The notes beneath the pieces are model-generated. The model worked only from the letters and a program-made list of their open reading frames with translations, was not told where the DNA came from and ran no database searches. A program made the position numbers and the translations under genes. 64,000 nucleotides of DNA from Sphagnum magellanicum (Eukaryota; Streptophyta; Sphagnopsida; Sphagnales; Sphagnaceae), in NCBI GenBank assembly GCA_021904315.1, contig CM038916.1:3782001-3846000 (forward strand), in the 5' to 3' direction. Positions within the stretch are counted from its first letter, which is position 1; each line of letters opens with the position of its first letter. Of this stretch, positions 1-13,122 are shown in pieces.

Positions 1-1559
1 GACAATCTGGTGCACATGCTTGACCTAGCTCCTGCTGAGAACCGAGAGAGGCTTCAACCAGATGGAACCATGAATCCTATCCTGCAGGTGAGGTGTTTGT
101 GTCACAGATCACAGCTCGAGTCATTGTTCCACAAAACTTTAGACTGTGGGTGTCTTGGATTGGAGACTTCTCTGCAGGTTTGTATAACCAATGAGAACCA
201 GGATGTTAAAGCTTATCAAGAGGGCTGTCTGGGTGGGATGAATGGCAGCGTTATTACAATTTCCTCCATGCAAGAGCACTGAACTCAGAGGCTGATGTGC
301 CTCCTATTGATGAAGCTCTCCATTCTATTGTGGAGCCAGATCCAGAACTACTCTCTGAAAACAGCTTTGCAATCCAACAATTTTGCACTCAATTCCCTTT
401 GACCCCTAATTTTCAGGTCTGGTCCCTTCACTTTGCTTTTCTCCTGCTTGTCAGCTAAATTCACAGGACCATATTTGCGCTGTAAGCTTGAACAGAGACC
501 TTATTGAAGACTTCAGGTGCATTGCTCCTTTAATTGGGGTCCACAGTTCAGGGTTTTTGAGTTTTCCATATGTACATGGAGAATGGTGTTCCTTGTTTTA
601 ACATAAGTAGGTACTGTTTGGCAGAAAGAAAAAGGTATGAAGCGATTCTGGAGAGAAAGAGTGAAAGATGGAGAAGTTCCTCTTGAAATCAAGGATGAAG
701 CAGCGATGGATGTTGGGCCAATCTCTTTCAGTAGCCTTGTGAGCAAACAAGTGGAGGAAGTTGGCATAACAAACCCTGTGCAAGACTTTGAGGTGCTCTT
801 GGCACGCCGTGATAGTAGTGAGTGGGTTCCAAAGGCCTTGCAAGGGATGAAGAAGATTATTGATGATCTTTTGGATTCTGCATACAGTGGCAACACTTAT
901 GAGAAAGCACTCTCTTGTTTGTGTGCCCTCCGCTCTGGTTGTGTAGTACAGCAGGTATGATGATCTGTTTCTTGAGAAACTTCTGTTTGCTTTTTCAGTC
1001 AATTTGATCATCTGCTGACTGAATAGCCATGTGTTCCAACTTTCAGCTTCAGTTGCCTTTTTTGGGTTGTTGGGATGAAATGAGTTAGTGACTGCTGTAG
1101 AGCCTCTTCTCTGATTCAAGTTTGATTTGAAGAAAAACCTCAACTATGTCTTATGCAGGAACCATTGGAGTTTAACATTTTCTTACGCAAGCTAGCAACA
1201 AAGTGTCAAGGGAAGCGATTAAATGACTTCTGGGAGCGAGTTGTGAGAGAGATGATCACCCTAATATCAAGGGATGAGGCACCAGACAGGTACAATACCC
1301 ACTTCTTTGATTCATTTGTTCTTGATGTTCAGAAAGAGATGTTGCTGAAAGACACACAACAAAAAAATTGTCACATGTACCTACAATCATCTGAGATGAA
1401 ACCTGAATCCCCTGAAATGGATTACTAACATTTTGGAATAGCAGTGATGTAGGACCAGAAGAAGCTGCAGCATTTTTGACCAGTCAGAGAGAAGCCCTTC
1501 AAGAAGAGCCACAAGATGAGATAGATGAAATGGAACTTCTCCTTGGAGAGGCCATCTGA
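1..1559 (+). CDS. KU80: KU80 (Ku86/XRCC5) C-terminal part, five exons
   Basis: Ku80 pairs with Ku70 to form the ring that binds DNA double-strand ends in non-homologous end joining and protects plant telomeres; it acts in the nucleus. The window holds only the 3' end of the gene. Exons 1-87, 249-416, 625-954, 1159-1289 and 1445-1559 join in frame with GT-AG borders into 276 residues ending at TGA 1557-1559. The first exons carry the end of the Ku core (VHMLDLAP, then RYYNFLHARAL). The third starts the helical Ku C-terminal domain (NPVQDFEVLLARR, ALSCLCALR), which continues as EPLEFNIFLRKL and FWERVV. The tail is acidic and then hydrophobic (DEIDEMELLLGEAI). The match is to my memory of Arabidopsis KU80. 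The 5' exons lie outside the window, so intactness of the whole gene cannot be judged; what is present has no break. Confidence 0.9.
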
Positions 1560-2144
1560 TCATGCAAGGCAGTATTGTACAGGAAGTAAGGAAAGACAAA
1601 GTGAACCCTTTTGGTAATTAACAAAACTCAACTGCCATGGATGTCAGATCAGTATGTGACCCTGCGGAAATGTTTTTCACATCCAAGTTTAGTTGTGTAC
1701 TCTTTTGCAACCCCACCCATAAAACTGAAACTGGGACAGCAAATAGGTGGGAGACTACTAATAGCAAGCCACCTGGACGAATCATTATGATGGGCCAATC
1801 AGAAACACAAAGAGTAGCAGTTAGATCATATTTATTACACTCTTTTTTGCAGGTGCATAGTGCTGCTGCGCCTGTTACCATCCATGGCAACCTGCCCAAT
1901 TATGCAGAGCCAAAACCATTTTCCTGAGCCAAACCGTCAATCATGTGTTGTATTTTCTTCATCCAAGTTTACTGTGCAGGATCATAGACCAACCACTGCC
2001 GGAGATGCTCTACTGTAAATGCATGACCAGATTATTTTCAAAATTTGTGCAATAACTTTTGCTTGCAAATTAAAAAATAATTTGCCTCAACAATTTTGCC
2101 AAGATTTGATATTTCTCAATGACCATGTTATCAATAATAATACT

Positions 2145-2269
2145 ATTTAAAATATTTGCATGTTAAAAAGTTAGGTAATAATAGGGTGAAAAAAAAAAAA
2201 TTGCCTCACCTTTGATTTCTTCACCCTATTTATTATTACCTAACTTTTTAATATGCACATATTTTAAAT
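2145..2269. repeat. Near-perfect inverted repeat (MITE-like hairpin)
   Basis: Arms 2145-2190 and 2220-2269 are reverse complements over about 46-50 bp with few mismatches and one small indel. The central part of each arm reads AAAAAGTTAGGTAATAATA on the left and its complement on the right. The spacer is about 30 bp and includes an A-run. Size and structure suit a foldback or miniature inverted-repeat element. No protein is encoded, and target-site duplications were not confirmed. Confidence 0.65.
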
Positions 2270-3079
2270 CATCATGAACTTAATTATAATGTTTGGTTTG
2301 CATCAAATTTTTGTCACTTTAAATTTAATTTTTATTTGAGTATTTATCAACAAGAAGAAGGAACAAATCAATTCTTTGAACTAGTGATTCTTCCTATCCA
2401 ATTGGAATGCCAAGTCTTCTTGTGGCCCCCCTTTTAAAAGACCCCTTTCCAAGTATGATCTCCAAACTTGGTTCTCCACATCTTTTGCTCCCTACCCCAC
2501 CTCCCAAAAGGCGTTCATATGTAATGCTTTTGAGCTAATTCCCTTCAAGTTTTCCCATCTTCTCCAATTTGGGCTTCACCCTCTCTTCACTTCATGTCAT
2601 CTTGAAAACCTTGATGGGGTCTTTAAGGTTGTGATAATGGATATTCCACACCATTTGGTAGTTAAATTCTCAAAAAAAATTCATCACTTACCAATGCTTT
2701 TTTTGGGTCATACCTTTTGTGAATTAATTATTTTATTTTTTTGTTGTTGAACATCAGTTGGAAGTATAATATAGTTGAAAAGTTAAGTGAATGTACTTGG
2801 GGGAACAACAAGAATAAAATATAATTGCTAAATTGTTTTACTTGAAATATATCAACTTGTAAAATATTGATTACTCCTATAAAAAGTCAAATTAAATTTG
2901 AGTTATGAAATATGAGGAACCTTTTTTGTTGCATAATTATTTCCACAAGTTGCATATGGTCATCATCATTGATGTAGATATTTAACAAGCAAAGCATTCA
3001 AATGTGTTGTTTGATTTTTAAGTTACTCTTGGCATTGTTCGATGGATTATAACATAATGTGGGTTTTCATACATCAATG

Positions 3080-3850
3080 GGTCATGGCTCATGACACCTA
3101 TGAGGTATACTTTATGGTTTCATCAATCACATTGATGTAGAATATGTGATGTTTATTTTAGCATGTATAATAGTAATATTTGCAATTTGATATTAAGTTA
3201 TGACACATATTACACAAATGTCAATGTGAAATGTTAGAGCTTTTTTACATTACATCCCAAGGCTTGATTCCATAAGTCCCAATAAGAGGCAAAGTCCCAT
3301 GGAAATCAAGCCCTTGAGGTATAATAAACAATATTATATTTTTGAGAATTGGTGTGCTATAGTGTGAAGGACTTGGTCCCAAGCCCAAGGCTCAAATCTC
3401 ATGAAGAAGATGAAGTCCATTGATGTATCCTCCAAATGAGGAAAGAGAAGGACAAAAAAGAAGTATTGAATTCATAACTCAAGTATTAGATGTAATTGCA
3501 CTTTTGATGAATGGACCAAATCAAGTCACTATTTGATTATTTTAATACAAATGGTTAGGACTTGTCTTTGGAATTAGGTTTCCATTTTTTTTGGGGGATT
3601 AGTCTCCTTGCCTTAATCTTGACCCATGGATGGAACTTGTAACTTGTAGCCAAGTGTGAAGGACTTAGTCTCGATGTGGAGCTCTAAGCCAATCAAATTG
3701 CAAGATTGAATCGGGACTTATAAAATGGGCCTTAGTGTGAAGCAAACCCTAGTGTAAATGTGCATCACAATAAACATCACATATTCTACATTATGATAGA
3801 TGAAACCATGACATATATCTCACATGCATCACAAGGCGCATTAGCCTATT
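3080..3850. repeat. Inverted-repeat pair flanking ~600 bp
   Basis: A segment at 3100-3159 recurs in inverted orientation at 3769-3825, with the shared core ATGTAGAATATGTGATGTTT; weaker similarity extends outward to about 3080 and 3850. The ~600 bp between the arms holds two related phrases (AGTGTGAAGGACTTGGTC at 3361 and a close variant near 3654). This could be a non-autonomous foldback element or a nested pair of dispersed repeats. The opposite orientation of the arms argues against LTRs. Confidence 0.5.
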
Positions 3851-4107
3851 AATATATCAAAAATCACATTTTATTGCAATGACAATGCATGGTCATGTAG
3901 CTATTTTTTTTCATTTGACAAAATAAAATAAATTATCTTGGCAAAATTTAATTCCAATGGTCAAAAAAATTGAAAAAACGATATATGGGAGATTTTGCAT
4001 AATCCTTTGTATGGTTGTCCATGGATGATTCTAAAAAAAAATCATACCTACCTCAATTCCAAGCCTAACTATTTCACTTTTTAAAAATTATTACCTCCTA
4101 TCTTTAT

Positions 4108-5788
4108 AGCTACTTCACACCTTTTCCCTACCCACCAACATGGATATGAGAAAAAACATTAAAATGTATGCTTTCATGTCCATGATATTTACATTTATTC
4201 AAATTAAATTTGATAGTGACATAAATAATGAAAAAAATTCTTTAATAACTAATATTTTTCACTATAATTATTTAATTTCTTTGAAAACACATGAAAATGA
4301 AAATTCCCCAACATTGGCAAACTTGATCCACACAACTCAAACCATGTGTGAAGTTATGCTCATATAAATCCTTTCCCCCCCATTTCTTTGTTATGATTCA
4401 TTGAACAAAAAGCATATAACAACTTTAAGTTCAGAAATTTTAAGCACATATCAAAAATAAAATTTCCATATTGTAAAATAGGGTTTTAAAACTTTTGTTA
4501 TATTATGCATATAATTCGCAAATTTTCCTTTTAAACAACAAATAGAAATTATGTTTTATGAATATTTTACATTACAAAAGTTGGAGTCAAAATAGAGTAG
4601 GTAAAATGCCAAAATTTTTGATAATAATTATTCATAAATTATTCTACAAATTTTCTCAATTTTAAGTTTCAAACTTTAAATGTCATGAACATAAAAATAT
4701 TAATGAATTAAAATAGGATACACATTGAAGCAAAATTCCAATCATCCGAAAGAAATAAAAGCAAAGACATAAATTGCCCCCCAAAGTCATGTGTTCCAAA
4801 CTTTGCAATAATCATAGCTCCATCAACACTTGTCCATTTGATGTGTGTAATCCCATTTTTTTCCTCTTACAATAAAAGTTTTCCAATGACATGAAGAAAA
4901 GCCTTTAACTTCAATCATGTTCTCTTTTCACAATTATGTTATGTATGTTTTACAACTCCTCATGAATGTCATGACTTTTCACAAGGAAGGTGATTATTTC
5001 CCTAAGCATTATGTCTTCATGAGCTTTACTCCTTTTTAATTAAAACACTTGTTGCACATTCATGAACCCATGTCTTTCCTTTCCCCTTTGCAAAGTTCAT
5101 ATTCAAAATGATTTATTCACGACACAAAACCTAGAAACAAAATGTGGACACAAAGGTGCATGAAATTAAGGTTACAAGACTTTCACAATATTGTTGATCA
5201 AACTAAAAATAACGGGTTACAATTGTTGTGTTAATCCAATGGATTAACAACAAATCATGAAGGAGCTTTGTTTTGCTTTTCTTTTCTTGAGATGAGCTTC
5301 AATGTGATGCCAACTTCATAATTAATAGCCCTAATGAGCCAAGGAGGAACTTACAATTGCAACAATAGGCAATGGTTATTGATCAAAGCATTTCTCTCAT
5401 TCTTTTGTGCAAGAAAGCAACGCAATTTTGAATTATTAAATTCTTGCAACTCACAAAAGAGTTGGGCTGTTATGTTTGAAGCAATTTCTTTCTTTCAAAA
5501 TGTGGTTGTTGTTAGTTGTGCAATTGTGTCATAATGTAGAACTATTTTCATCATGTGGAGGTTCAATATAATCGGAACTATCAGGTCCAATGGTCGTCAC
5601 TAGGAGAGTTCCAACATAGTTATCTAGTTGACATTTACAACTTCATTTTCTTTCAAGCCAAACTATCACTCCTTTCCCCTACCCACCAATATGGATATGA
5701 AAAAACAAATTACATGTGCTTTTTTTCACATTCATGACATGTACACATTCTAATAATTGAAATCTTGAAATTGACGTAAATAACTATG
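4108..5788. repeat. Diverged direct repeat pair (4108-4238 and 5657-5788)
   Basis: Both segments contain TTTCCCTACCCACCAA-type sequence followed by TATGGATATGA and then similar A-rich sequence and a GA(C)GTAAATAA-type end. They are about 130 bp long, share the same orientation and have drifted. They are most likely two copies of a dispersed repeat. No coding or polypurine/primer-site features lie between them. Confidence 0.4.
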
Positions 5789-6937
5789 AACTATTGGAAA
5801 TCATTCGAAACATAAGAGGAGAGGAATAGTAGCTGATCATCATGGGTAGTGCAAAGTACCATGGAGAGCCAAGTTTTATTGTAAATGAATGATGAGGAGA
5901 AGAAAGGAATGATGATGATCATCGTAGCCCAAATTTGGTATCATCTTAATCATGGAGTGGAAACTTCCATTGGAAGCCTAATTATTTTGCTTTTATAATG
6001 GACTTTTGAAGTTCCAAAACCTGAACTATTTGCCTAATTGGAATGTTATAAATGTGATGTATTGATATTTATTTTCATGTGTCATTTTTAATTACAAATG
6101 TTTTCATTAATAATGTTTCCGTTTTGATAGGTCAAAACATTACACCAACTTTGTGATACCATGGAATTTGCTCTGGAGAAAACTTCTTTCCACCCAAGTC
6201 CAGAAGTTCCACATCCCAGTTTTCCTGAACATTTTGCCAATCATGGTGGTCCCTCACCTTACACAAAATTTGCAATGTCGCTAAAAAAGTGAAATTACAA
6301 GCAAATATTATATCCATGGAGCGTATACCTACTATTAAACAAATGGATATATTATGAACACCACGTGCATTTGCATGGGATTTGGATCGACAACCCATTG
6401 TGCTAAGGTAGCATTCAAAGCCAATAACATACCCAACGGCACGTGAGAATGGCAAAAAAAATTGCTTTCGAATTTTCTGGACTTGAAACTTACTTAAGGT
6501 GGATTCAAGTCTCAAACTGCTCCCTTTTAGAAAAGGATCAAGAGCTGCTGCTGAGATTGAGCTTGTGTTTGTTGCTCCCTCCCCAAATGCGAGTGGATTC
6601 TCACCTGGTTGCATGCTGGGCATTAGAGGTCAACAATGATCAATAGATTAAAACATATTCACAAATCCATGAATGGATCAAAATCCCATTCCTATTCCAT
6701 TATCAAAACTGTCATCCGGCGTATTTCCTGCGTTGTTGCAGGGTCAGAAAACCAGCAATAAATAGATGGCAAATTTGACAAGCCCTCATGGGCCCTTGAA
6801 ATCACCTACCTAGTGGTGGCTTCTTTTAATCCTTCATCCTTTGCATCACTTTAATACTCTACATCTGGATGTTCCAACACAAATCGTGCCAAAAGATCAT
6901 CGAATAAAAACTCCTATGTCCTTTTGTGATCTGAACC

Positions 6938-6960
6938 CTAAACCCTAAACCCTAAACCCT
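6938..6960 (+). repeat. Interstitial telomere-type repeat (CCCTAAA)n
   Basis: About three perfect CCCTAAA units lie just downstream of the EMB2654 gene. This is one of many short arrays in the window; others lie near 10544, 12378, 15823, 17258, 18163, 35837, 38160, 38616, 39437, 39540, 40543, 58391 and 61437. Confidence 0.85.
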
Positions 6961-7243
6961 TTGACCTGGGCTTTGTTCCAAACACTAATCTGTTGTGTGG
7001 GTGGACCAATACTTTAGAGCTTTGTGTCAACAACAGTATACAATCCCTATAATTTACAAGAGGGATGACAGAGAGTTGCTTTGAGAAATACTCACCTGGT
7101 AATGCTATTGTGGCTTAGTTCATGAAAACTGAATGGAACTCCCAATCAGCTGTCTCATTTGTCTGTCCCTCTTCCCCTCCCAAATCATGTTGTGGGATGA
7201 AACAATTATGTGAGAAAAGTCAAATCTCTGCCAGTGAATGCTT

Positions 7244-10200
7244 TTATAGCAGATCAACTGCACCCACTGCACCTGCCTTTCTTTCTTGCCAGAGTTTGGA
7301 TGACCAAGCTTGCACTTCTTTGGCCTCCTCTTCCTTGCCCAGATTTTGAAGAGCTGTTATTGTTGTTCTCAAAATTGTCCCATCTGGTTCACATCTGCAT
7401 TCATTGCACTTAAACATCTGTAAGAAAAGGTGGTCTATCTGCCACAAGCTCTTGCACACATATTACCAATTTGTGCAACAACCGATGCAAGAGACTTATG
7501 AAGATGGAACATGAACTCTTCCAATGCATGTTTTCTCTGGCATTTTTGTTTCTGTCCATTGAACCAATATTTTACTGAGATTTATGATCCTCCTTTTGTT
7601 CAGAGACATTCAATTACATAAGAATTTTTCTTTTCTCACTTCCCAAATTTTTCTTGCAACTCAGCTATCAGTGGTACACCAGTTTCATCCTATTTTCTGA
7701 GCTATCAGTTTTCTCAGGCAAGAGCGACAGAAACTATACCCTGCAGAAATCATTTGTGAATAAACCTCAAGGTATTGGTCCCAGAGCTGCACCCGCGCCA
7801 TGCATGATAGTAATGGTCTGTAAGACTGGAGTGTGGGCTTCAACTTTGAAGTCTGAAACCAAGCTAGAATCTGTTCCCCATTCCATCCCCAAATAAGCAT
7901 CCTGGTTCTAAGGCTGGCTTTCTCAACAGGAAAAGTTTCTGCTGCAAATCGACAAACTGGGTTGAAGGAAAATCTTCAGAAGCTTACATCAAGACACTTC
8001 CGCCAATTGAGAGCTTGTGCAAAGCTGTCAATCAAGATATTGTAGTTTTGTACAGAGGGTCCCACACCCAAGTCCTGTAGCTGTGAGAACACCTGCCAAT
8101 GTACTACTGAATGTCAGGCACCACAAGCAATGTGCAATGTACAGTGTTTGGAGACCAGTGAGAATTTCGAAAGAAAAATTTCTATATATTGCTCCTTGGT
8201 TCATGATAGCTTTAGGATTGTGCATGCTTACCTTAAGTAATCTGTCCAGCTTTCCACTTGTACCAACTGTGCTGAGCAGATGAAAAACCATCATGTCTGA
8301 TGGATGTATATTTGCCTTCTTTACCTTGTCATACAACTCCAATGCTGTCTCCCAATCCTTCAGCCTGTGTGTGTAAGATAAGACAACAGACTCTCCTAGG
8401 TAAGTAACAATGTCTACAAGTTCAAAGACATCCATCAAATATAACTAAATAATTTATTCAAGAAACAAACAAACAAACAAATAAACAGACAGAGGACCCT
8501 GCAGCATAAACTGGAAGCCAACGTATCCTGTTCAGTAACAAGCAGTGCAAATTCTTTAGATCAATTGTTGGATAGACTATAGAAGCCCTCCTGTTAGGAC
8601 AAATTCCAAAACAAAGTTCAATTCAATGAAATTGGAACTGACAGGTGCAATGTAAAGGAGACTGTACTTGTTACACGCTGCCAACAATTCTGTGTAGGCA
8701 ACATCATTGTATTTAATGCCCCTAGACTCCATCGTGTCTCCTAGTAGCAGTGCTTGCTCAGGGTGGCCCCCCTTATTCAATACCATAAAAAGAGCTCCAC
8801 ATGCAACTGTGTCGGCCTCAATGCCTGCTGCCTGCATCTCCTCAAAAACCAACCGAGCCTCCTCATACTTACCTGTTACCAGAATCCATGATCAGCACCA
8901 TTTTCTGGAATGTCCTAGGAAAATGCTCTTATAATCCTCAGTGTGCCAATAACTTGCTAAAAGAGAGTCAACTTTAATGACCCATTTGCTAAAAGCTTCA
9001 ACTCGGTGAGGCATCTGAAATCAGCAGGTGAATCCTCTAATGTATTCTGAAATAACAAGCCTCTTGCTTTCCAACATAACATGTATTAAGATTGCTACAA
9101 GATCTGATTTGTGTACATCTATCTTCAGATAGAGAAGCATTTGCATACCATGCACTCACATTTCCTTACACAAGTATAACTTGACAGTTTCTAGGTGAAA
9201 ATGAGATGAGGATGTAAGTCCAGATGAGACCCACCTGCATTGCTATATGCATATACAAGAGAAGTATATGTAACTACATTTGGAGAGCATCCCGACTTCT
9301 TCATTTCCTCAAATACCTCACGTGCTTCCCTGTGCATTCCCTAGAAGACCCCACATGTAATAGACTACCCATGAGGATGTCATCGTCTTTTCCCTGAGAC
9401 ATCAAAATCTGGTTAACAACAATCTGGGAATGGATATATAGCATATCTTCAAAGAACCCAGACTCATGAGCTCTGTGACTGGTGATTTTCACCCTCTTCA
9501 CACCACTACACTCCCTCTATTACGGGGAACCGGCTGCAAAATTCCACACTTCTTTTGGACTCCTAAGGTGTAAGAAAGCCCAGTAGATAACAGAACAGAA
9601 ACATACCCATCCTGACCAAAGAAACATTTGAATATCTCAACAGAGATAAAACCCTAAAGCCCAGTACCTGCTTTGCATAGGCGTCAATCAAAGCTGAGCA
9701 TGGCTCCACTACTTTGGAGATCCTTGCTTCAATCATCTTATTGAAGAAGTTTTGTGCCTCAGTACAGTTTCCTAGTTTGCCAGCAGCGTTAATAAGAGTA
9801 GAATAAGTGACACTGTCAGGCTGCAGCCCTTCCTGTTCCATGAGTGAAAAGAGCTCCATAGCCTTGTTGGCCATGCCTCCTTCCAAATACGCTGAGATTG
9901 CAGCATTATACGCATTCACATTCAACCGAACTTCTTGCCACTCGGCCTCAAGAAAGAGCTCACTAATTTTTTCTGGGCATCCAGTCCGAGCACATGCTGT
10001 AAAAAGGGAACAAAATGTGACTGTGTTTGGTCGGACATTAGCTTCAGCCATGTCATGAAGCAGGTCCCGGGCTTGTTGATACCTCCCAGCAGCTGCATAA
10101 GCATCGATAAGGGAATTGAAAGTCACAAGATTCGGTCTCCGTGATCTCCCCTTCATGAGATCCAAAACCTCATGGGCTTTTTCAAGCTCACCAGACTTGC

Positions 10201-13122
10201 CATATGCATTGAGCAACGAGGAGTAGCTAACCACATCTGGTTCAAATCCAGCCTTCACCAGGAGTCCAAGGGTCTGCAGTGCCTCTGTGTGCATTCCTAA
10301 TGATCCGTATGCCCCCATCAAGGTGTTAAATGTAACTATGGATGGAACAACACCCTCCCCTGATACATACATGCAGATGTAAGAGGAGGTAAGCACATTT
10401 GATATGCAAATATGATTACAAATTGTGCCAACCCAAAAGAAAAAGGAGCTAAATCCTCCTGTTATCCTCTTTTATGTCAAGATGAGAGACTTGATGACTG
10501 CATTCTTTAGTATGAATGTAACCACATGTGTCAGAACCAGAGTTTAGGGTTTAGGGTGTAAAAGCATAAACCATAAATCCAAGACAAGTTGACAAGTGAG
10601 TGCAATTCTCATTAGCGCTACAGAAGATTGTACTAAAAGCAGGGCAGGTTTGGATCTCACCAAGCATCATCTCAAACGTAGCCTGTGCCTGTTCCACCTG
10701 GCCACATACTGCATAGACATGGATAAGAGAATTGTAGGTGATCACATCTGGCTCAGATCCTTTCATCTTTCTCATCCGGCGGAACAGGTCAATCGCATCA
10801 TCAAACCGTTGCATCTTTCCCAAGCAGTTGAGGATGATGTTGTGGCTACAGCGATCGAGTGGAACATTTTTGCTGAGAAGATGGTCATAATATTCTACAG
10901 CCTTCTGAGGTTGGCCTGCAGATTTGAATGCCGACAGTATGATATTATGAGTGAAAAGGTCAGGGCCAACACCATTGTCTGTCATTCGCTGGCATACCTC
11001 CAGTGCTTTCTCCAACTGACCACTACTCCCACATGCATTTATAAGATTGTTGTATGAACCTCGACTTGGTGGCACCTGTAGACACCTTATGAAAATTATG
11101 GGGCCTGGTTTTTTCCAAATGAAGCAAACTATACCAAGTCTCCCAAATATACTATCCTCCCATTGCAAGAAAACACTATGTCCAAAACTTTCATCCTATT
11201 CAAGCTCAACCCATCTCTGAGGACTGGACCTCGGACACATAAAGAAAGTCCAGCATTCATAAGACTTCTCAAGAGAAACAGAGAACCAGACAGATAGAGA
11301 GTAGCAGAACTTACAGCAGCACGTATCATGTCATCAAAAATATTGAGTGCCCATCTCCATTGACCAGCCCGTCCATGTGCATTCATCAGTGCATTGAATG
11401 TCTCTACATCAGGTTTACACCTACCACAGGAAAAAAGACAAAAACTTTCAGATAACTTCAGAAAAGCACTATCCTGGTCTTTCTTTATACATCGGCAGGA
11501 GCAGTAGAAGAAAGAAATAGGTAGCTGTTGTTTTTCTTTTTGTTTGGTGGGCGGATCATAAAAATCTAAAAACCATTGGTGCATGTGTCAGCTCTCCATC
11601 TGAATTGGACTGTAAGAAGAAAACAGCAATTTACCTCTCTACAAACAAAAAGAAAAAAAGGATTGCTGCTGACCTCCATTCCTGCATTTCAAAGAAGAGG
11701 CCACGTGCTTGCTCTGCACGCTGGTGCCGTGCATGTAGCCATATCATGTTGTTGTATATGTCATTACGTGCTCGATAGCAGCGTTGTGCTTTCATCCAGT
11801 TGAACACACGAATACTGTGTTCAAGAGCCCCTGTTCGTGTCATTTCCTGCCCCATTGCCCAAGCATGCAAGACAACCCACAAACTTAGAACCCTTGCATT
11901 CAACTGCGCAGTCATTGAAGAGAGTCCTCCCTCTCTCCCTCTCTCTCTCTCTCTCTGTCTCACCTTCCTCCGCTCCACTCAAGACAGGATTCAGCAAAAA
12001 CCCGAAAGCATCTCCTCCCCAAGCAAAATATTTTCTTGAATACCAGAACCCAGAAACAACACTAGCACAGAGTTTTGATTGCTGCATTTGAAAACAGTCC
12101 TGCATTCAGATGGCCGGCCAGCCAGTAAGGATTGCTGTAAGTCAATACACAATCAACCTGAACTGTGATGACCATCACCAGGTTACCAGTTTGATGTAAG
12201 AGCAGGTACTTCCTGAGCAAGTCCTTGGAAGAAAAAATTGGATACAAAGCCACAATGTTGCTCCTCCTGTTGCCCATTGTTTCCTACAAATTGCTTCAAG
12301 ATGAAGATCATATAGGGGAACTACCTTCTTCTCTTAATCTTGCAAAACAAATTGAACATTCTCTGTTCTATGTCTCTAAACCCTAAACCCTAGACTGTAT
12401 GTCTCTCTAATTTCTACCACAAATTCCTTCAAACCAAGAGCATGAAGTGCAACTGCCTTCTTCTCTTAATCTTGCAAAACTGATTGAGCATTCCAAGGAG
12501 GTAGTAGAAAGTAGACAGACAGACAGACAGACAGAGGGTTTAGAGACAGAGAGACAGAGACAGAGAGGGAGATGGAGCTCACGGCAATGAGAGGAGGGAA
12601 GTTCTTGCGGTTGAAGCGACCCATCCAGTGGTTAAGGATGCCATCGATGTCGTCCCAGTGATTCAAGGTCAGGATCTGGAGCACCACCTCTCTCGGGCTC
12701 CACATCTCTTGCCCTTCTTCCTTCTCGTACCGCTTCTTGTACCTGCTTGGTACCTTAGAGATGGTGAAGGCAGCAGCACTTCTAGCATCATCCTCCTTCT
12801 TGTGCAGCCCTTTTGATCTCGGATCCTCCTCCTCCTGCAGAAGCTTTTCCTTCGCAATTACGTCCTGCTGCTGCGCCTGCTCTGTTGTTCCCTCGGCTTC
12901 TTGAATGGTTGTAGCACAAGCTCTCACAGCAAACTTCTCATGGCCGCTAGAACAACCTCTTGTTGTACACACTACTCTTGGTCGCGCTTGACACCGTCCC
13001 CGCTGCCTCTGCAAGCCGGAAGAAAGAGGATTTGAAGAAGCTTGATGGGTGCTTTGGAGGTTGGAGTGGTAAGGAGGAAGAAAAACAATCCCTGAGTTCC
13101 GAATGAAGCTCAAGTTCGACAT
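7244..13122 (-). CDS. EMB2654: EMB2654-like plastid P-type pentatricopeptide repeat protein, 11 exons
   Basis: Arabidopsis EMB2654 is a chloroplast PPR protein needed for embryo development and for trans-splicing of the rps12 first intron; P-type PPR tracts bind single-stranded RNA. Exons in coding order: 13122-12583, 11846-11674, 11420-11315, 11075-10661, 10359-9668, 9340-9235, 8872-8668, 8364-8232, 8092-7988, 7870-7740, 7394-7244. All borders are GT-AG and phases agree, giving 918 residues (Arabidopsis is about 820). The Ser/Arg-rich start (MSNLSFIRNSG) suits a transit peptide. The pre-PPR block has GRFNRKNFPPLIA, then HSIRVFNWMK and ARNDIYNNMIWLHARH. About fourteen PPR motifs follow, such as YNNLINACGSSG, VGPDLFTHNIILSAF and VTFNSLIDAYAAAG, ending in AGCEPDGTILRTTI. 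The last two exon borders rest on motif continuity. It is divergent to the TRM2-like gene. Confidence 0.92.

Larger units (their letters stand above)
1560..7243. other. Gene-free AT-rich stretch between KU80 and EMB2654
   Basis: The first ~400 bp are likely KU80 3' UTR and flank. The rest is AT-rich with stops in all frames. It holds a hairpin-forming inverted repeat (2145-2269), a larger inverted-repeat pair (about 3080-3850) and two diverged direct repeats (4108-4238 and 5657-5788). A (CCCTAAA)3-type tract lies at 6938-6960. The part next to 7244 is presumably EMB2654 3' UTR and flank. I see no transposase or reverse transcriptase coding. Confidence 0.6.

Noticed and set aside
4108-5788. 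Direct repeats as LTRs of a retrotransposon
   Set aside because: Copies are short and diverged, and nothing between them suggests a primer site, polypurine tract or coding.
6132-6623. 163-residue minus-strand frame downstream of EMB2654
   Set aside because: EMB2654 closes cleanly at 7244 with its final motif; this frame has no family motif, no splice link and ordinary AT-rich composition.
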